This document shows positions 18,577 to 28,476 of a DNA stretch of 64,000 nt, one piece after another. Origin of the DNA: JAKAGZ01 sp963783855 (GTDB taxonomy: Bacteria > Bacteroidota > Ignavibacteria > Ignavibacteriales > Ignavibacteriaceae). Under the pieces are notes generated by a model. It was not told where the DNA came from. It made no database searches and saw only the letters and a list, made by a program, of their open reading frames with translations. Made by a program: the position numbers and the translations under genes. The stretch lies in assembly GCA_963783855.1 (NCBI GenBank), contig CAWAPE010000005.1, positions 1 to 64,000 of the forward strand. The letters run 5' to 3'. Numbering within the stretch: position 1 is the first letter of the stretch; every line of letters starts with the position of its first letter.

Positions 18577-20346
18577 CAAATTTTAAACAAATATTTCAGG
18601 AAGCTGATAACAAATTTCACGGCATTGCAGCTGCTCCGGGGTTAGTAATTGCAAAAGCATATTTGTTTACAAAAGAAAAACTTGAGATCAGTGATGCTCC
18701 AATAACTGATTTGCAGGAAGCTAAAAATAATCTGGATGAAGCTCTTAAAAAATCAAAAAAAGAGTTGAACAAAATATTCTCACTTGCAAAAGAAAAAATG
18801 GAACCGGAACGTGCTGCTATATTTGAAGCACAAATGATGATACTGGATGATCCTATTTTGATTGATAATATAGTTAAGCGGATTGAGTCAGAGAAAAAAC
18901 AACCTGAATATATTGTAAACGATGAAATTTCAAAATATCAGCATATGATGATAAGCTCTCACGAAACGTATATGAATGAAAGGGCTCACGATATTGAAGA
19001 TATAAAGAACAGGATAATAAGAAATCTGCAAAAGAAAAGGTGGCAATCTAAGATTACGAACGATATGATTGTTGTCAGCGAAACTCTTACTCCTGCCGAT
19101 ACAATTTTATTTTCACGAAGAAATGCTAAAGGATTTATAACTGATCACGGCGGACTTACTTCACACGCAGCGATTATCTCAAGATCATTAAATATTCCCG
19201 CAGTAGTAGGTACTCATAAAGCTACCCAATTAATTAAAGATGGCGACCTTTTAATAATTGATGGATTTCATGGCTATGTATTAGTTAATCCATCAGAAGC
19301 GCATATTAAGTTTTTTAATGAAAAAATTGAAAGACTTATTGCTCTTCAAAAAGGACTGGAAGAATTAAAAGATAAGCCTGCTAAAACTACTGACGGGAGA
19401 GAAATTCACTTGCTTGCAAATGTTGATGTTTCGGGTGAGGTGGATATGGTTGTTACAAGCGGTGCAAAGGGAATTGGACTTTTCAGAACTGAGCAGGTAC
19501 TCGACGAACTAGGAGAATTTCCGAATGAAGATGAACAAACAAAACTGTATTCCTCGCTGGCAAGCAGAATATATCCTGATATGCTGACTGTCAGAGCTTT
19601 CGACATTGGTGGAGATAAATTTAAATTCCTGGATTTTGTTGAACCCAATCCATTTTTGGGGCTTAGGGGAATAAGATTACTGCTTGAAAACAAGAAATTA
19701 TTCAAAACACAAATCCGTGCGGTTCTTCGTGCAAGTACAGACAAGAATATTCAATTTATGTTACCAATGGTTTCTACAATTCAGGAAATCAGGGATGCCC
19801 GAGGGATGATTAAAGATTGCATGCAGGAACTAAAGAACGAAAAAGTAAAGTTTGATAAAGAAATTAAGATAGGAATAATGGTTGAAGTTCCTTCAGCTGC
19901 TGTAATGACTTCTGAATTTGCAGATGAAGTCGACTTTTTCAGTATCGGGACTAATGATCTGATTCAGTATTTGATGGCTGTTGACAGGGGAAATGATCTT
20001 GTATCTGACTTATACCAGGAATTTAATCCTTCTGTAATTCGTACATTGGATCATATAGTAACTGAAGCCCAGAAGAAAAATAAACTTGTCAGCTTATGTG
20101 GTGAAATGGCCGCCGATACATTGGCAATACCTTTGCTTGTCGGGCTGGGTTTGGATTCCCTGAGTATTTCTCCTTCCACAATTCCCTATGCTAAAGAGAA
20201 TAATACGAAGTATCTCTTTTAGTAAGGCTAAAAAGCTTGCTGAAAAATGTCTGACATTTACCACAGAAAATGAAATAACAGAAGAAATAGAAAAATTCTT
20301 TGAAGTAAATTCAATAACAAGAACTACGAAATATAATTTAAGGTAA
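18573..20346 (+). CDS. ptsI: PTS Enzyme I, frameshifted near the 3' end
   Basis: Phosphoenolpyruvate-protein phosphotransferase, which passes phosphate from PEP to HPr. The start is a GTG at 18573 overlapping the ptsH stop. The active-site histidine lies in GGLTSHAAIISRS, and the PEP-binding barrel follows (GIGLFRTEQ, LRAFDIGGDK-type motif, LCGEMAAD). The zero frame stops at 20222 after PYAKENNTKYLF. The expected family C-terminus, RIIRSISFSKAKKLAEKCL and onward to KYNLR, is encoded in the next frame to 20346. Skipping one base near 20196-20201 (AAAGAG) restores a 590-aa protein. The last 50 residues are therefore lost as written, probably through sequence error. Confidence 0.93.
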
Positions 20347-20347
20347 T

Positions 20348-21382
20348 ATGCAAATAAAAGAATATGTCTCGAAGTACGATCCGGAAAATCAGTTTAATGT
20401 TTTAATTGATAGTTATAAGCAAATTGAATATGCCTGGGAAAATAAATTTGATCTTGCACAGGTAAGTGGAAATAAATTCAGCTCAATAATAGTGACGGGG
20501 TTGGGCGGCTCGGCTATAAGCGGAGATTTGATCCAGAATTTTTTGAAAGATGAATTAAATATTCCTTACTCTGTCAATCGGAATTATTCTTTGCCTGCCT
20601 TTGCTGATGAAAATACTTTGCTGATTGCATCATCTTATTCAGGTAATACTGAAGAGACAATTTCTGTGTTAAATGAAGCGATCAGGAGGAACTGTAAAAT
20701 TGTAGCAATTACAACTGGTGGTAAAGTTGGACAAATTGCAAAAGACAATTCAATTCCTGTTGTAAATCTTCAAAAAGGATTTCAGCCAAGGTATTCATTA
20801 GGATTAAGCTTTTTCTCACTTTTAAAAGTTTTACAACATCTTGAAATAATTAAAGACCAGACCAACTTTGTAAATACTATTATTTCTAACTGGAAAAATA
20901 AAGGTGAAGAATTTAGTAAAGATGACAATTATGCTTTTAATATAGCAAGCGAATTGGTAGGATTTATTCCAATTATTTATTCTTCCGCTGATCAGACTTC
21001 TGCAGCGGGATATAGGTTTAAAAGCCAGATAAATGAAAATTCCAAATTACACGCCTTCCATCATTCAATCCCGGAATACAATCACAACGAAATTATTGGA
21101 TGGGAAACACAGACCGAAAAACAATTTCACGTAAAAGTATTAAACCTGATTGACAAAATTTACCATCCTCAAATTAAAAAACGATTCGAAATTACTTCCG
21201 AACTTATTAGAAAAACTAACACAGATATAATAAATATAGAAAGCACAGAAGACGAATTTAAAGTCAGGCTAATGGAAATGGTTTACCTCTGCGACTGGAT
21301 TTCATATTATCTCGGTGTTTTGAGAGGTAAAGACCCTTCCGAAATTGAAAATATAAATATCTTGAAAAACAGGTTGGCTTAA
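20348..21382 (+). CDS. Bifunctional phosphoglucose/phosphomannose isomerase
   Basis: Sugar-phosphate isomerase of 344 aa in the SIS-domain PGI/PMI family known from archaea and some bacteria. The first SIS domain has GLGGSAISGD and the phosphate-binding SSYSGNTEETIS. The C-terminal half carries HSIPEYNHNEIIGWE, the typical catalytic histidine/glutamate stretch of the family. It interconverts glucose-6-P or mannose-6-P with fructose-6-P. The start codon lies one base after the repaired ptsI stop, which fits an operon linking PEP-dependent phosphotransfer and hexose phosphate use. Confidence 0.93.
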   Translation: MQIKEYVSKYDPENQFNVLIDSYKQIEYAWENKFDLAQVSGNKFSSIIVTGLGGSAISGDLIQNFLKDELNIPYSVNRNYSLPAFADENTLLIASSYSGNTEETISVLNEAIRRNCKIVAITTGGKVGQIAKDNSIPVVNLQKGFQPRYSLGLSFFSLLKVLQHLEIIKDQTNFVNTIISNWKNKGEEFSKDDNYAFNIASELVGFIPIIYSSADQTSAAGYRFKSQINENSKLHAFHHSIPEYNHNEIIGWETQTEKQFHVKVLNLIDKIYHPQIKKRFEITSELIRKTNTDIINIESTEDEFKVRLMEMVYLCDWISYYLGVLRGKDPSEIENINILKNRLA

Positions 21383-21487
21383 TTTTATCTGTTTACAATC
21401 ATTATTTTCTTCTTTAGATTAAAATTAGGACAATGGTTCCTATAATGATCTTCTAACTCAGAATTATTTTCGGGGTAGGAAACTTTA

Positions 21488-24305
21488 ATGAAATTTATCA
21501 GGAATTTATTTCTAGTCATCTTTTGCATTACTACTATTGCTGAAGCTCAGTTCTATTCTCATTTTGGAAGAAATAAAGTTCAATATGATGCCTTTGACTG
21601 GAAGATTCTGAAAACAGAACATTTCGATATTTATTATTATAACGACATGCTTAATATTGCAGAAATTGGTGCTGCAATTGCCGAAAAGACTTATGATGAA
21701 TATAAAGTAAAATTTAATACTCTCATCACCAGGCGCATTCCCCTAATATTTTATAACACTTCAATTCAGTTTCAACAGACAAACACAACACCCGGGTTTA
21801 TTCCGGATGCAGTTGGCGGTTTCTTTGAATTTGCAAAAGGCCGTGTTGTCATCCCATCAACTGGTTCCTTACATGATTTCAGGCACGTAATCCGGCACGA
21901 ACTGGCACACGTTTTTATGACAACGAAAGCATCGCACGTTCTTTCTGATCACAGATCTTCTTCTGGAACGTATCCATATTTATGGTACACCGAAGGCTTT
22001 GCAGAATATATGTCAACTTCAGTTGATGCTCAGGCAGAAATGGTGATAAGGGATGCTTTGTTTAACGATTATTTTGTCGGGCTTGAGGATTTCAGCAAAA
22101 TTTACGGCACTTTCCTGATGTACAAAGAAGGGCAGGCTTTTCTTGAATATGTACGGGAAGCTTACGGCCCGGGAAAAGTGATGCAGATGTTGGACAACAT
22201 CTGGATGTATTCAAAATTTTATAAAGTTGTCGCTTATACCCTGGGAAAACCACTTGAGCAAATTGACAGGGAATGGAAGTATTACCTTAAGCAGAAGTAT
22301 TATCCCTTATTCAAAAATTTCGTTCCAATAAATATTCTGGCTAAGAATATTACGGATTTTGGATTTAATTTTTCCCCTGTTCCATACAAAGACGGTGATA
22401 ATGAATATCTTTTCTTTGTTGCCAACCGAAACGGTTATTCTTCACTTTATAAAGTTCAGGTAAATCAGAAAGAAGAAAATAAAAAGGGACCCTGAGCTGG
22501 TAATACGAGGCGAAAAAAGTGAAGAATTTGAAGCATTTCATCTTTTCCAGTCTGCTATTGATGTAACTGAAAGTGGAAAAGTAGCTTTTGTAACTAAAAT
22601 CGGAGCCAGGGATGGTATACATTTCTACTCTATAAAAAATGATGAGGTTACAAATACATTTACAAATGAACATCTGATTACGATCAGATCTCCCAAATTT
22701 TCTTCTGATGGTAATAAAGTAGTTTTTCAGGCGGTTGGTGATAAAGGTTACAGCGATATTTATCTCTTAAATTTATTGGATAATTCATTAACAAGATTAA
22801 CTAATGACTATTATGATGATCGCGATCCTTCATTTGGTATAAATGATAAACAAATTATTTTCTCATCGGATCGTACAGCCGGTGAATATGAACATAAATA
22901 TAATCTCTTTACTTACAATGTTGACACGCATAATATAAATTATGTCACATATCTTGATGCTAATTGCTCTGCCCCGTCTCTTTCAAAAGATAAAACTGAA
23001 CTTGTATTTACGTCAGAGCTGGAAGGTGTAAAAAACATTTACCTGATGAATATTAAAAATGGTAAATATCAAAATAGAGTTAGCCGTTTAACAAATTTTA
23101 TTACCAGCGCTTTTACACCTGTATTTCTTGATTCAACTGATATAACATTTGCTGGTTTTAATAATTATCAGTTCGACCTTTATCGCTTTAATTACAAGAA
23201 ACAACTTGCTGACAGCGCTTTGATCATTTCAATGAATTTTGACAGCACTGGTGGACACTGGACTCAGGACAAACTAATTGCTAAGGGTGCAAGAAAAAAA
23301 ATGAATTATGAAAAAAAATATTCCCTTGATTATGCCCAAAGCCAGGTATCAACCGATCCAATCTTTGGTACCCAGGGAGGCGCAGTTGTTTCTTTGAGTG
23401 ATTTACTGGGTAACGATAATTATTTCTTTACAATTTATAATTCTGCTCAATCACAAAGTGAATTCTTCGATAGTTTTAACCTGATTCTGCAACGCGTTGA
23501 TTTAAGCAAAAGAACAAATTATGGATACGGTGTTTTCCATTATACAGGTAACAGGTATGATATTCGTGACTCGGATGAATTCTTCTTTGAAAGAAGCTTC
23601 GGCGGATTTTTTGTACTCAATTTTCCTCTCTCAAAGTTTGATAGAATTGAAACTTCCGTAACTGTAGCAAATTCAGATAAGCAGGTAATTACCGGAGTTA
23701 TAGAAAGAAAAGCACTCCTGGTAGGTAATGCAATATCTTATGTGTTTGATAATTCACTCTGGGGCCCCACAGGCCCGTTAGATGGAACAAGAGCAAGGCT
23801 GTTGCTTGGTTATACCGGTGATGTAAAATTTAGTAATGTTAATTATTATACAGTTATTGCAGATTTAAGGCACTATTTCAGATTAGGTTACAGATCTGCG
23901 TTTGCTGTAAGAAGTGCACTTTTTTATAACGATGGAAAAGAAGCACGAAGGTATTTTATGGGTGGAAGCTGGGATCTAAGAGGCTGGCCGAGGTTTTCTA
24001 TCAGAGGTGAAAAAATGTGGCTTTCATCAGTGGAATTAAGATTTCCATTAATTGATCAGATAAATCTAAAATTTCCATTTATTAATCTTGGATTCTTCGG
24101 TTTACGTGGCGCAGCATTCTTTGATGCAGGAGGCGCATGGGATTCTAATTATAAAGAAACAGTAGGCAGTATGGGGGTTGGTGTCAGATTTAATCTATTT
24201 GGTGCGCTAGTTTTAAGATATGATGTAGGTAAGAAAATCCAGAATAATTTTTCGGAATTTCAAAACGGACTTTTTTATCAATTTTTCTTCGGATGGGATT
24301 TTTGA
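21488..24305 (+). CDS. Exported gluzincin peptidase - PD40 propeller - Omp85-like barrel fusion, frameshifted
   Basis: After correcting one +1 shift near 22486-22493, this encodes about 938 aa. A signal peptide (1-20) leads into a peptidase-MA-like zinc protease domain with HELAH at 137-141 and the downstream WYTEGFAEY, whose glutamate is the likely third ligand. TolB-like PD40 repeats follow (FSSDGNKVVFQAVGDKG, NDKQIIFSSDRT, about 330-560). The C-terminal 380 residues resemble a BamA/D15 surface-antigen barrel (GGSWDLRGWPRFSIRGE, FFDAGGAWDS, VLRYDVGKKI, terminal FFFGWDF). The zero frame ends at CCC TGA (22490-22495), while the downstream frame is open straight across the join. A membrane-tethered or self-transporting peptidase is a reasonable guess. 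Confidence 0.85.
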
Positions 24306-25441
24306 AAAAGATTTTTATCCCTTTTATATTATTTTTGCTTTTGTTACAGCAGGGCTGCTCACTTACAATAATAAGCATCCCGGTTGATCAATCTGCAGGT
24401 AATTTTGCAATGTACGGTGAAAATGCCCAGCGGAATTTCTTTACACCTCAAACTGTTTCTGATTCACTTGTTTCTTTATGGAAAAATGATGGAAGCGGTG
24501 CATTTGCAAATACATCTGTAACTATTTGTGACTCCATAGTATTTGTCCCGGATCTTTCAGGAAGAGTGTATGCATATAATATATATAACGGTAAAGAATT
24601 AGGGCAGGTTAAAAATAAAGGTGCTGTTTACGGCGCACCAATTATTAAAAATTCCTGGATAATTTTTGCAGTAGCTTCTTTGGATGATAATGAATCGACA
24701 CTCTACTTTTATGATTTTACGACAGGCAAAACATTTCGTGAAGAGATAATTCCGGGACGTGTTTTAACAGAACTTGTTAAAACAAAGGATGGTTTTGTTT
24801 TGGCAACAGAAGACGGACGGGTTCAAAAAGTAGGTGAATATGGTTTACCAAAGTGGGATGTAAATCTGGACTCTTATATTCATAGCTCGCCAGTTTATAA
24901 GGATGGTATAGTTTTAATCGGGAATGATAAAGGAGAGATTACGGCGATAAATTCAGAGGATGGAAAAATTATTTATAAAAAAAGTATCGGAAGTCTTTTC
25001 CTGGGTGGAGGAACAATTAAAGGATCACTGGCATACTATGGAAACTACGATGGATATATTTATGCTTTTGATTATAAAACCGGGGAAGTTTCCTGGAAAT
25101 TTAATTCAGGAGCAAAAATTTTAATGACTCCTGCGTCTGATAATAATTCCATTTATGTCGGCAATTTGAATGGTGATTTTTATTGTCTTGATAAAAATAC
25201 CGGGACGGAAAAGTGGAAATATAAATCGGCAGGTTTATTTAATGTTTCTCCACTTATTACAAACAACTTAATCTTTATCCCTGATATGGATAGAAAAATT
25301 CATCTTGTTTATAGAACTACTGGTAAGATGGATAAAATAATTCCACTTGAAGGACGAGCAAAACTTACTCCGGTGTTATATAAAAATGTTTTATTTATCG
25401 GCTATGATCGGGGAGTTGTGCAGGCATATGAATTTAAATAA
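24293..25441 (+). CDS. PQQ-like beta-propeller lipoprotein
   Basis: A 382-aa lipoprotein with lipobox LLQQGC near residue 22. The mature part is a propeller of PQQ-type repeats (VYAYNIYNGKELGQV, GEITAINSEDGKIIYKK, GYIYAFDYKTGEVSWKF, GDFYCLDKNTGTEKWKY). Such proteins include the BamB outer-membrane assembly factor. The preceding gene encodes an Omp85-like barrel and overlaps this one by 13 bases. That suggests a role in outer-membrane protein assembly, but the catalytic residues of PQQ dehydrogenases are not evident and BamB identity is not proven. Confidence 0.82.
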   Translation: MGFLKKIFIPFILFLLLLQQGCSLTIISIPVDQSAGNFAMYGENAQRNFFTPQTVSDSLVSLWKNDGSGAFANTSVTICDSIVFVPDLSGRVYAYNIYNGKELGQVKNKGAVYGAPIIKNSWIIFAVASLDDNESTLYFYDFTTGKTFREEIIPGRVLTELVKTKDGFVLATEDGRVQKVGEYGLPKWDVNLDSYIHSSPVYKDGIVLIGNDKGEITAINSEDGKIIYKKSIGSLFLGGGTIKGSLAYYGNYDGYIYAFDYKTGEVSWKFNSGAKILMTPASDNNSIYVGNLNGDFYCLDKNTGTEKWKYKSAGLFNVSPLITNNLIFIPDMDRKIHLVYRTTGKMDKIIPLEGRAKLTPVLYKNVLFIGYDRGVVQAYEFK

Positions 25442-26159
25442 AATAATAAATATAGCCTTGTGTTTAGTAATATTTGCAATACCTGTTGCCTTTGGACAAA
25501 ACTGTACGGCGAAAGTTAGTATAAAAACAGATATCGATAATTCTAAAATTTATATAAATAGTAAAATTGAAGGAATCGGATCAGTAGTCGCCTTTTTAGA
25601 AAAGGGAATTTATACATTAAGAATAATGGCTCCTGGAAAGGAATGGGGGAAAAAAACTATCTACGATACACTACGAGTTACTGATTGTAGTAAAGATATC
25701 AACCTCAACTATTCTTTCCAAAAACACCGTTACCTGGATTCAGAACCGCAGGATGCTGAAGTAATAGCAAATGATACGGTCATTGGTTATACTCCATTAT
25801 TTATTCCAATGAAATACACTGATGTTATTCTTAATAAATCAAGTTATCAATCCCGGAATGTAGAACTTGAAAGGGATAAAACTTCACAGGTTATTAAACT
25901 GGATTTTGTAGGTAAACAGGAAGAAATCAGCTTTTATAAAAAACCAATATTTAAATATTTACTCGGTGGAATTGTTGTGCTCGGTGCAGCCACGGCATAT
26001 TTTAAGATAAAAGCGGATGACTCATTCAGTGATTACCAGAGAACAACCAACAATTCTTTTTTGGATGACACTCACAAATATGATTTGTTGAGCGGGATAG
26101 CTTTTGGAGCTTTGCAAGTTAACCTTGGGGTATTGATTTATTACTTTTTAAACGATTAA
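25428..26159 (+). CDS. PEGA-domain membrane protein
   Basis: About 243 aa. I start at the ATG at 25428 (MNLNKIINIALCLVIFAIPV), which gives a signal peptide ending AFGQ. Frames further upstream lie inside the PQQ gene. The mature N-terminus contains two PEGA-like carbohydrate- or surface-associated beta modules (ISKIYINSKIEGIG-like and LDSEPQDAEVIANDTVIGYTP). A hydrophobic helix lies near 190-205 (FKYLLGGIVVLGAATAYF), with another at the C-terminus. The gene overlaps the PQQ lipoprotein gene by 14 bases, so the two are translationally linked. No enzymatic role is visible. Confidence 0.75.
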   Translation: MNLNKIINIALCLVIFAIPVAFGQNCTAKVSIKTDIDNSKIYINSKIEGIGSVVAFLEKGIYTLRIMAPGKEWGKKTIYDTLRVTDCSKDINLNYSFQKHRYLDSEPQDAEVIANDTVIGYTPLFIPMKYTDVILNKSSYQSRNVELERDKTSQVIKLDFVGKQEEISFYKKPIFKYLLGGIVVLGAATAYFKIKADDSFSDYQRTTNNSFLDDTHKYDLLSGIAFGALQVNLGVLIYYFLND

Positions 26160-26264
26160 ATAAACCTTTCTTAAAAATATTTTACTATCTTTGTAAAAGA
26201 AAATATTCGGGGGAGAATATATCTCGTTTATTTATTAATAAACCTTTCATGCAAATAATAATTT

Positions 26265-27119
26265 ATGTTAACTGTTTTAGATGCTATAAATTTAAGCGCT
26301 GACTATCTTAAGAAAAAAAACATTGAATCTCCCAGAATAAATGCCGAACATCTTCTCTCTCACGTATTAAAAAGAAAACGATTAGAACTTTACTTGTCAT
26401 TCGACAAACCGTTGAACGAAGATGAAACAAATTTATATCGAGAACTTATCAGAAGGAGAGGAACTTCTGAACCTCTGCAATATATTTTAGGCTCTGTAGA
26501 ATTTTATGGACTGGAATTCCGCGTTACAAGGGATGTTTTGATTCCGAGACCTGAAACGGAAATATTAGTTGAAAAGATTATTGAATCATTTGACAAAAAT
26601 AGTCAACTTAAAATTCTGGATATTGGAACAGGTAGTGGGAACATTGCAATTTCGCTCGCCAAAAATTTCAATAATGCAGAAGTTACAGGAATTGATGTAA
26701 GCGGAGAAGCTCTTACAATTGCTAAGGAAAATTCCAGGCTCAATGATGTAAATGGAAATGTAAAATTTGGAATACTTGATGTTTTAAACCAGAATATTAC
26801 TTCTGAAGTTAAGTATGATGTTATTGTTTCAAATCCTCCTTATGTCTCGGTTAAAGAATATCCTGATTTAAGACCTGAGCTAAATGTTTATGAACCACGT
26901 ATTGCATTGACCGATGAAAATGATGGGTTGAATTTTTACAGGGCAATTTCAGAGAAATCGAAAAATATATTGAAGAAAGATGGGCAAATATTTTTTGAAA
27001 TAGGCCAGGGACAATGTGAGGAAATAAAAAACATTCTCGAAAGAAATAAATTTTCAGATATTAAAATATTTAAAGATTATTCGGATATTGAAAGAGTAAT
27101 CACGGGAGTTCTGAATTGA
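26265..27119 (+). CDS. prmC: Peptide chain release factor N5-glutamine methyltransferase
   Basis: SAM-dependent enzyme that methylates the GGQ glutamine of release factors. It has 284 aa with an N-terminal helical domain (1-80) and a Rossmann methyltransferase domain. Motif I is ILDIGTGSGNIAISLA and the catalytic motif is SNPPYVS. RPETEILVE precedes motif I as in the family. The last codons overlap the dtd TTG start by four bases. About 75 bp upstream is TATCTTTG (26186-26193), matching the TAnnTTTG minus-7 box of Bacteroidota promoters; no convincing minus-33 box was found. Confidence 0.95.
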   Translation: MLTVLDAINLSADYLKKKNIESPRINAEHLLSHVLKRKRLELYLSFDKPLNEDETNLYRELIRRRGTSEPLQYILGSVEFYGLEFRVTRDVLIPRPETEILVEKIIESFDKNSQLKILDIGTGSGNIAISLAKNFNNAEVTGIDVSGEALTIAKENSRLNDVNGNVKFGILDVLNQNITSEVKYDVIVSNPPYVSVKEYPDLRPELNVYEPRIALTDENDGLNFYRAISEKSKNILKKDGQIFFEIGQGQCEEIKNILERNKFSDIKIFKDYSDIERVITGVLN

Positions 27120-27574
27120 GAGCGTTAATCCAAAGAGTTACTGAAGGCGGAGTATTTATAAAATCTGAAAATTACGGCGCTGAAATTGGTAAAGGAATAG
27201 TTATTTTGCTGGGCATCAAAACCGGCGATTCTGAGGATGACCTTAAATTTGTTGCTGATAAATGCTGCAATCTCAGAATATTTGAAGATGAAAACGAAAA
27301 AATGAATCTGTCTGTAAAAGATGTAAACGGTGAAATATTAATTATATCTCAGTTTACATTATATGGAGATACAGCAAAGGGAAACAGGCCTGGATTTACA
27401 GATGCGGCCAGATCGGAGGAAGCAATTCCATTATACGAAAAATTTATTGAAAGAGTTCAGGAAAATGTAGGCATTTCAAAAGTAAAAACCGGTATTTTTG
27501 GTGCAATGATGACTGTGAAAATAATAAATAATGGACCGGTAACATTAACTGTTGAATCCAAAAGTCAGGGCTAA
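27116..27574 (+). CDS. dtd: D-aminoacyl-tRNA deacylase
   Basis: Removes D-amino acids wrongly attached to tRNA. It is 152 aa with the expected family segments: MRALIQRV start, EIGKGIVILLGI, NLRIFEDENEKMNLS, the SQFTLYGDT active-site loop and the TGIFGAMMTV and NNGPVTL C-terminal motifs, the last carrying the cross-subunit Gly-cisPro. The start is a TTG overlapping the prmC stop (TTGA), typical of translational coupling. Its partner genes prmC and dtd are both translation quality factors. Confidence 0.95.
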   Translation: MRALIQRVTEGGVFIKSENYGAEIGKGIVILLGIKTGDSEDDLKFVADKCCNLRIFEDENEKMNLSVKDVNGEILIISQFTLYGDTAKGNRPGFTDAARSEEAIPLYEKFIERVQENVGISKVKTGIFGAMMTVKIINNGPVTLTVESKSQG

Positions 27575-27575
27575 T

Positions 27576-28475
27576 TTGAATTCAGTTTTAATGATATTTA
27601 TTGATGGTGTGGGAATAGGTAAAAAAGATTACCAGTATAATCCTTTTTTTAAATATGGATTTAAAACATTTACTGAACTTTTTGGTGATATTCCTCATCT
27701 AAATAAACAAAAGCTTAATGGTGACCGGGCTCATATATTCCCGGTGGACGCAAGACTAGGGATAGGAGGATTTCCACAAAGCGGGACAGGTCAAACAGCA
27801 ATATTTTGTGGAATGAATGCTGCAAAATTTGTTGGGAAACATTTCGGTCCATTTCCTTATTCAACACTTACACCTATAATTGAAAAAGAAAATATTTTAG
27901 GTGAGTTCAAGAAAATGGGAGAACATGTTGCCTTTGCAAATGCCTATCCCAAAGCCTTCTTTGATTATCTGAAATCAGGAAGGGGACGATTGACTGTAAC
28001 AACCTTAAGCTGTAAACTGAGTGGAATCAGGCTTAATAAATTATCTGATTTAAAGAGGGGAAATGCTTTAACAGCGGAAATAACAAATGAACGCTGGAAT
28101 TCAAAATTAAATTACAAATTACCGGTAATTACTCCACAGCTGGCTGCAAAAAGACTTTTACGAATTGCAAGCAAAAATAAATTCACACTATATGAATATT
28201 ATCTTACTGATCATTTCGGACATGGGAGATATGATGGTACTTTTGAACCTGATCTGAAAGCTCTGGATGAATTATTATTTACAGTTTTCACAAATTACGA
28301 TAAAGAAGAATTAACAATTATTATTTGTTCCGATCACGGAAACTTTGAAGATATTTCAGTAAAAACTCATACATTAAATCCCGCGCTAGCTATAACTGCA
28401 GGCAAACACGCAAAAAAACTTTCTGATAAAATAAAAGATCTAACACAAATCAAATCTGCAATATTAGAAATTTGA
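27576..28475 (+). CDS. Alkaline phosphatase/phosphoglycerate mutase-like metalloenzyme superfamily protein
   Basis: About 299 aa, with metal-binding motifs of the alkaline phosphatase superfamily: FIDGVGIGKKD at the start, a candidate nucleophile region SGTGQTAIFCGMNA, YYLTDHFGHGRYDG and SDHGNFED, where Asp/His pairs would hold two metals. The motif order is like phosphopentomutase and cofactor-independent phosphoglycerate mutase, but the protein is much shorter, so the substrate is unclear. I use the TTG at 27576, which has AGGG five bases upstream and lies just after the dtd stop; an ATG at 27615-27617 is not needed. The comEC ATG follows immediately. Confidence 0.78.
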   Translation: MNSVLMIFIDGVGIGKKDYQYNPFFKYGFKTFTELFGDIPHLNKQKLNGDRAHIFPVDARLGIGGFPQSGTGQTAIFCGMNAAKFVGKHFGPFPYSTLTPIIEKENILGEFKKMGEHVAFANAYPKAFFDYLKSGRGRLTVTTLSCKLSGIRLNKLSDLKRGNALTAEITNERWNSKLNYKLPVITPQLAAKRLLRIASKNKFTLYEYYLTDHFGHGRYDGTFEPDLKALDELLFTVFTNYDKEELTIIICSDHGNFEDISVKTHTLNPALAITAGKHAKKLSDKIKDLTQIKSAILEI

Positions 28476-28476
28476 A

